A stretch of DNA of 64,000 nucleotides from Arcuatula senhousia (Eukaryota > Mollusca > Bivalvia > Mytilida > Mytilidae): the NCBI GenBank assembly GCA_963971305.1, contig OZ020308.1, positions 31,339,275-31,403,274 of the forward strand. Direction: 5' to 3'. The translations under genes were made by a program, and so were the position numbers. The notes under the pieces are model-generated. The model saw only the letters and a program-made list of their open reading frames with translations. It was not told the origin of the DNA and searched no databases. Shown here piece after piece: positions 59,010 through 64,000 of the stretch (position 1 is its first letter; every line of letters begins with the position of its first letter).

Positions 59010-60034
59010 TTTAGAAATGAAGGGCTCAAAAGGGGCCAAAAAGCGACTGTTTTTATTAGTTTCCACAATAACTTTGTTTTTGGTTGACCAAATGCTATGA
59101 AACTTTACAGTATTGTAACTTAACATCTGGTTTCCGTGTGATAACTTGAGTATTTATTGAACGACTGTTTTGAAATTTTGATATGATTTTTCTATTCACT
59201 AAAGGAAGGTTGATATTGCATTTGGGGTTTCAGGCCCCTACAGTTTTTAGAAAAAAGGCCAAAAAGGGCTAAAATGATTGTTGTGACAAAACTTCTGTAG
59301 AATGTTTATTTTTTTATCTGATTTTGATCATTCTTTTTTATTGAAATCCTCATTTAAGAAATTCTGTCAACTAAATGGGTCGTTGGTTTTGATATATATT
59401 CCACCGTTACGTTGCTACATGTGGTCAAAAAGGGGCCACACCGAAAAAATCAACTTTTTTATTTGTGGTCCGATTCTGATTTTTTTTCATTCGAATCCTT
59501 GTGAGAATCCTTGCCTGCTCTTTTCAATCAAATTTGCAATATCTCTTACCATTTCTGCGAAATTAGGGCTTGAAGAGGCAAACAACGCCATTTTCATTTT
59601 AAGTTTGTCCATGTAAATATATTAAGCTGTAGTGGACCAGCCAATTGTTGTGAAGTTTTAATAGGAAGGTTTTATCCACTAAAGGAAGGTTGATACTGTA
59701 TTTGGGGTTTGTGGCCCCTACCGTTTTAGAAAAAGGACCAAAAAGGGCTAAAATGTGTGCATTGACGAAACTGTTGTAGAATTTTTATTTATTCATTCGA
59801 TTTTGAAAATTCTTTTTTTGTTGTTGAATTGCTTATTGAACTCTGTCAACTTTATGTGTCAATGGTTTTAAAATATACTGCCTCTTTACATTGCTACAGA
59901 GGGCCAAAGAGATGCCACGCCCATAAAATCAACTTTTTATTTTTGGTCTGATTTAAAAAAAACAAAACAATTTTTGTTGGAACCCTTGTGAAAATCCCTG
60001 TTCGTGTTTTTCAATCAGATTTGCATTAATTCTT
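59010..60034 (+). repeat. ~480-bp tandem duplication
   Basis: AAAGGAAGGTTGATA-TG-ATTTGGGGTTT with GGCCCCTAC, AAAAGGGCTAAAATG and a CAACTTTTTATTT landmark occur at 59202-59460 and again 59681-59940. A third, partial copy resumes after the TIR element at ~60680. Non-coding. Confidence 0.75.
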
Positions 60035-60672
60035 CACTACAAACTACCAAAGCTCTGAATTGTATAGTATTTGTACTTAATCGCACTAAAATGTACTCGA
60101 CCATTCTGAACAATTCTGAAAACTACTTATATATATATATAATAATTGCACTCAACCAAAGTCTGAAAATTCTTAAAAAGACTTAAACGTACTTGACAAT
60201 TTCAAACGTACTATTGTCAGTCTTAAAGTTTTCGACCTAGTCTTAATTGTACTCGACAAAGTCTGAAATGTACTCAACCTTGTCTAAAACGTACTTTACT
60301 CATTAAATATAAATTAAGACTATCAAACATTAAAGATTTTATCTTATGTTACAAACGTGTGTTAATTATTGATTTCATTCGGTCGAGAATGTTTATTAAA
60401 GTTGAATACAATTCAGAATTTGTCGAATACATTTAAGAATTTACATTTTCTTCCTTATTTATCCGATAGTTAACTTTAATTAAAGTCGATTAAAACTAAG
60501 TACTTTTCAGATTTATTAAAACGACCAAGTACATGTCAGACTTTTTACCCCAAAAAATCAGACTTTGGTCGAATATAATTGAGCCCTATTCAGACTTTTT
60601 CAGACTGGTCGAGTACTTTTCAGTACAGTTAAGTACAAATGCTATACCATTCAGACTTTTGGTAGTTTGTAG
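60035..60672. mobile_element. Non-autonomous TIR element made of GTACTCGAC / TCTGAAAA motifs
   Basis: About 638 bp with ~68-bp inverted ends: left CTACAAACTACCAAAGCTCT, right the inverse (AGACTTTTGGTAGTTTGTAG). TTCTT occurs on both sides (60030-60034 and 60673-60677), a possible 5-bp duplication. The body is an array of diverged GTACTCGACCA-AGTCTGAAAA motifs, in opposite orientation in the two halves. The 60-codon frame at 60004-60186 is not a gene. Confidence 0.75.
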
Positions 60673-60677
60673 TTCTT

Positions 60678-61109
60678 ACTGTTTTTGATGAAATAGGGGT
60701 CAAAAAGGACCAAATATGTCAATTGAAATAAGAGTTTTTTCTATTACATGTTGGTGTAAATATATATGTGTCAAATATGCATTTCAAAGTCCACCACAGG
60801 GTGCATGTGTCAGTAAGCTTTGTAAGTCCACCATGGGCTGCATGTGACCAAAGCAATTGTCTATCCATATTTGGCCTCCAACGTACAGGGCTCAACATGT
60901 TGCTCGGCGTAGCTTTTTATTTCATTTAGAAATAAGGGACCCCAAAAGGACCAAATTTGTTTTCCTTCTTTAGTTCTTGTTGACAGATTGCTATAAAGTT
61001 TTCCAATATTGTTCCTTACCATTAAATGATTGATTTGAATGGTTTATGGGGTATCTCTTTTTTGTTGTTGAAAAATGAGGGCCCTAAAAGGGGAAAATGC
61101 AACCTTTTT
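60678..61109. other. Repeat remnant, no gene
   Basis: Diverged continuation of the ~480-bp units (AAATAGGGGTCAAAAAGGAC) and unique sequence. The frame at 61026-61436 runs into the next repeat and is not supported. Confidence 0.5.
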
Positions 61110-61362
61110 TATGTCGCCTGCAACGTGTTGCAGAAGCAACATATAGGGGTTACTTTGGCACCATCCGTCGTCTTGCGTCATCGTCCTGCGTCCTGCGGCG
61201 TCACTGAAATTTCCGTCGCAGTGTTCCGGGAAACTACAAATCTCAACCTCTTGATATTTGGTATGTGGCTTCCTCCTTTGTTACTATGTAATGTAAAGCG
61301 ATTTTACACCCTTATCTCATATACTTCCTGTTTATTGAATATTTTAAGACGCAGGCGACATA
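61110..61362 (+). repeat. Short hairpin-ended element with 12-bp inverted termini
   Basis: TATGTCGCCTGC (61110-61121) is perfectly inverted at 61351-61362. The left end also forms a local hairpin (TATGT/ACATA and GCAAC/GTTGC, 61110-61143). GTCGTCTTGCGTCATCGTCC follows, as do other CpG-rich starts in this window. 253 bp, non-coding. Confidence 0.7.
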
Positions 61363-61469
61363 CGTCTCCCATGGAAGACAGCCATTCTAGCTTAATTATG
61401 GTCCGATTAAGAAAAAAAAAACAAATTGTAAGTTAATTTTTGTTATGTATTGGATACAAAATGGAGTAT

Positions 61470-61860
61470 AATTTTTAGTTAGCCATCACTTGGGGTCCGT
61501 CGTTGTCGTTAATTTTTCTTTAATAATCTTCTCCTCTGAAACTTCTTAAGGCCACAGGTAGTAATGTGTCATATCGTACAATGTTTGGTAAAGGGATTTT
61601 GTCATGGTATGGTAAAGGGAGGTCATGGTTTGTACAAGGGATTTTTTTCTAAAATATGTAAAAATACCTTTATTTTAGCATCAATTAGTGAGGAGAGCTG
61701 AAAGGAATTGAACATGACGATAAAGGTTAACTGTGTTAGCTTTAAATCTGCTTAGTTGTGCTTATTAACCAAATTCAAATTTTGTCATGGTTTGGTAAAG
61801 GGAACAGAAAATTGTCATGGTTTATACCATTTTGTCATGGTTTATCACATTTTCTAAACT
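61470..61860 (+). repeat. Intronic-family start followed by GTCATGGTTT motif array
   Basis: GCCATCACTTGGGGTCCGTC and CTTCTCCTCTGAAACTTCTT (61484-61550) are a truncated intronic-family unit. From ~61557 GTCATGGTTTGGTAAAGGGA and variants recur about five times. The same motif, inverted, appears at 63897-63960. Confidence 0.65.
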
Positions 61861-62338
61861 TAGGAGATCGGACAAATTATTAGGTATTTTCTGCTGTTTT
61901 ATTGTGTTTGACGACATATTGTGTTTCCGTGTTTCTTAATACGCATCTTTAACCCCCCAAAAAATCATTGGATCGTTTTTTGGAATTTATAAATCGTTAC
62001 CTTCAGTAATAGCATATAAAAGATATATATTTATATATATATAATTTAAATCTTTTTAATTGCTCTAGACCGTCACTAAGCCAACAACATATACTAACCA
62101 TCAGGATTACCATTGAACAATCAAATATGAATATGGTTATTGTACAATGTATAAGCTTCTTAAACAGTACAAGCTTCTCCTGAAATACTACGGATGAAGC
62201 AAACGTTTCTCTATTAGTAGTACTATAAGCACTGCTGTTGCACTGAATAATATTATCATGGATGAAGCAACATATTCCCTGAGATATGCAAGAAGCAGAT
62301 GTACATGTACCAATGGGGTATCCATAACTGAATGTCAA
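61861..62338. other. AT-rich sequence, nothing recognised
   Basis: A 111-codon minus frame (62003-62338) has no recognisable motif and abuts a Penelope-like remnant; not supported. Confidence 0.45.
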
Positions 62339-62520
62339 TCAACAACGCGAAATCCAGTCGAAACGAGAATGAACTCAGGTGCTCCGGAAGAGTAAGCAGT
62401 TCCTGCTTGCTATAGCACACCCGTCGCGTTACCAACAGTCAATTCAGTGCAGCAAATCCGGTAAAGGAAGACAAAACAAAACCCTATGACAAACCAACGT
62501 CTGCACTCATCTGATGCCCT
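62339..62520 (-). mobile_element. Penelope-like element 3' remnant
   Basis: GGTGCTCCGGAAGAGTAAGC, CTTGCTATAGCACACCCGTC and TGACAAACCAACGTCTG align in order with 34262-34420, the tail of the RT fragment there. Only the last ~180 bp remain. Confidence 0.7.
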
Positions 62521-62976
62521 TTGCAATAGTTCAGTTGTGTCCTTCTATTAATACTGAAAGGAAAAGCTTCATTGATAGGGAGTAGAGAGTGTATATATAT
62601 TAGCGGCAATAAGCAAAATCATGCATTAAACCTAATGCCTAGTCAGTGTTTTCCTGTATACCTTTGTATCTTTTTTTACTTTGACTTTCCATATTAAATC
62701 CTATATCATTTCTCGAGCGATGTTATTGTCTCAGCTTATGCCTACATCTAATATGGGAGTCTCGAAATGATATGGAACATGATATGGCAATTTCTGTATA
62801 ATAATAATTATCTCATTTATGAATGGCATACAAATTATACTGTTATAATTTTTTCCAGGAACGGTTGATATGTATATTTATAGTATGCATTATTTTGGTA
62901 ATATATATGACCAGTTTAAGGTTTAAAACATAATTGTTAGCTCATATGATTGAATAAGATTTAAAATATAATTTTT
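62521..62976. other. AT-rich sequence, nothing recognised
   Basis: No supported feature. Confidence 0.5.
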
Positions 62977-63888
62977 GTCTCGCCTGCGAAGCAGAGCGGG
63001 ACATAGGTGTTACTTTACCGGCGGCGGCGGCGGCGGCGACGGCGGCGTTAACTTTTTGGAAAAGTTTTATGAGCACCTCTATATCTCAAGAACTATAGGT
63101 CCTGGGTTGATGAAACTTGGTGTGCATATGCCCCAGTAGTAGCTTAGCACAGTTGCATCCCCATCTTTTGACCTTGACCTTGATTTTCCGGTTGAGTGAC
63201 TTTGACAATTTTCAATACATATAATAGCAATGGAAAAGTTTTGCGAGCACTTCCATATCTCAAGAACTATAAGTCCTAGGTTGATGAAACTTGGTATGCA
63301 TATGCCCCAGTAGTAGCTCAGCACAGTTGCATCCCCATCTTTTGACCTTGACCTTGATTTTCCGGTTGAGTGACTTTGACAATTTTCAATACATATAATA
63401 GCAATGAAAAAGTTTTGCGAGCAACTCCATATCTCAAGAACTATAGGTCCTAGGTTGATGAAACTTGGTATGGGTATGCCCCAGTAGTAGCTCAGTACAG
63501 TTGCATCCCCATCTTTTGACCTTGACCTTGATTTTCCGGTTGAGTGACTTTGACAATTTTCAATGCATATAATAGCAATGGAAAAGTTTTGCGAGCACCT
63601 CCATATCTCAAGAACTATAAGTCCTAGGTTGATGAAACTTGGTATGCATATGTGCCAGTAGTAGCTTAGCACAGTTACATCCTCATCTTTTGACCTTGAC
63701 CTTGATTTTCCGGTTGAGTGACTTTGATTATTTTTATTGCATATATTTGCAATGTTTAGGTTCTATAAACATCTTTTGATCTCAGAAACTGAAAATCCAT
63801 GTAAATTCAAAATATAGTGGAAGAAAGAAAGAATAATTGTTTCTGATGGTGCCGGCAGGCGAGACATACTTTAGTGTTAACTCTTGTT
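62977..63888 (+). repeat. Complete hairpin-family element with 174-bp tandem units
   Basis: Start GTCTCGCCTGCGAAGCAGAG; GTCTCGCCTGC (62977-62987) is perfectly inverted at 63855-63865 (GCAGGCGAGAC). A (GGC)n run follows at 63020-63046. Four units spaced exactly 174 bp (63187, 63361, 63535, 63709) contain CTCAAGAACTATA-GTCCT, GATGAAACTTGG and CCTTGACCTTGATTTTCCGG. It ends GTTAACTCTTGTTT. The 197-codon minus frame at 63079-63672 exists only because 174 is 58 codons. Confidence 0.85.
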
Positions 63889-64000
63889 TAAATATCCCTT
63901 GACCAAACCATGACCACCCTACACTAAACCATGACGTCCCTTGTACAAACCATGACAAGTAAAAATTTTATTTTTGCGATGCATGCTTTGTAAGCGTTTA
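63889..64000. repeat. Inverted GTCATGGTTT motif array, running off the window
   Basis: CCTTGACCAAACCATGACCA, AAACCATGACGTCCCTTGTA and AAACCATGACAAG are the inverse of the 61557-61860 motif, which may make this the opposite arm of one element. Confidence 0.55.

Noticed and set aside
60004..60186. 60-codon plus frame
   Set aside because: Crosses the boundary of the 60035-60672 TIR element.
61026..61436. 136-codon plus frame
   Set aside because: Spans unique sequence and a complete short TIR-ended repeat; no known motif.
63079..63672. 197-codon minus frame with four similar repeats
   Set aside because: The DNA unit is exactly 174 bp (58 codons), so any stop-free unit gives a long frame; the same array at 57130-57660 is broken.

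Overview
This is a gene-poor, repeat-rich animal nuclear sequence, most likely from a bivalve mollusc and probably a mytilid mussel. The pointers are a giant-exon sacsin-like gene, Penelope-like reverse transcriptase fragments, a tRNA-derived SINE that resembles the Meta-SINE group, hammerhead-ribozyme retroelements, and dispersed repeats I recognise as mussel-like. The taxon is an inference from families; nothing in the window names a species. There are no bacterial-type operons, CRISPR arrays or structural RNA genes.

Layout. 1-4502 is a TTAGGG-bearing satellite with nested duplications and one cleanly datable MITE. 4503-8240 is AT-rich and mostly featureless apart from a Penelope-like RT fragment. 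8240-12905 is a broken minus-strand non-LTR retrotransposon (ORF1 esterase, then endonuclease, RT and zinc finger). 12906-16757 holds retroelement remnants, a possible second hammerhead and a palindrome satellite.

From 16758 to 54882 runs the only host gene I can support: a plus-strand sacsin-like gene. Four exons are visible: 16758-16871, 29622-29769, 30792-32360 and 43788-54882. They encode about 4300 residues: three Hsp90-type ATPase (sacsin internal repeat) modules, a J domain with its HPD motif, and the start of a HEPN domain. The upstream ubiquitin-like region and the end of HEPN are not seen. The reading frame is broken twice, by an in-frame TAA at 32129 and by a one-base loss near 49040. 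It is therefore either a young pseudogene or a real gene with local sequence errors.

The introns (12.8, 1.0 and 11.4 kb) are almost wholly repeats. Intron 3 holds a four-level nest: a hairpin-ended repeat (35405-41935) contains a hammerhead retrozyme (35988-41637). The retrozyme contains a TIR transposon with 8-bp target duplications (36140-41381), and that contains an L1-like LINE with a poly(A) tail (~36590-40916). An intact-looking hammerhead lies at 41554-41597, and the first copy of its repeat begins about 3 nt from the predicted cleavage site.

54883-64000 lies downstream of the last visible exon. It has a Penelope-like fragment, several TIR elements built from iterated short motifs, foldbacks, and 174-bp tandem arrays that create false ORFs. 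Apart from the sacsin-like gene the window shows no cooperating gene set; its interest lies in the ribozyme-bearing retroelements and the layered insertions.
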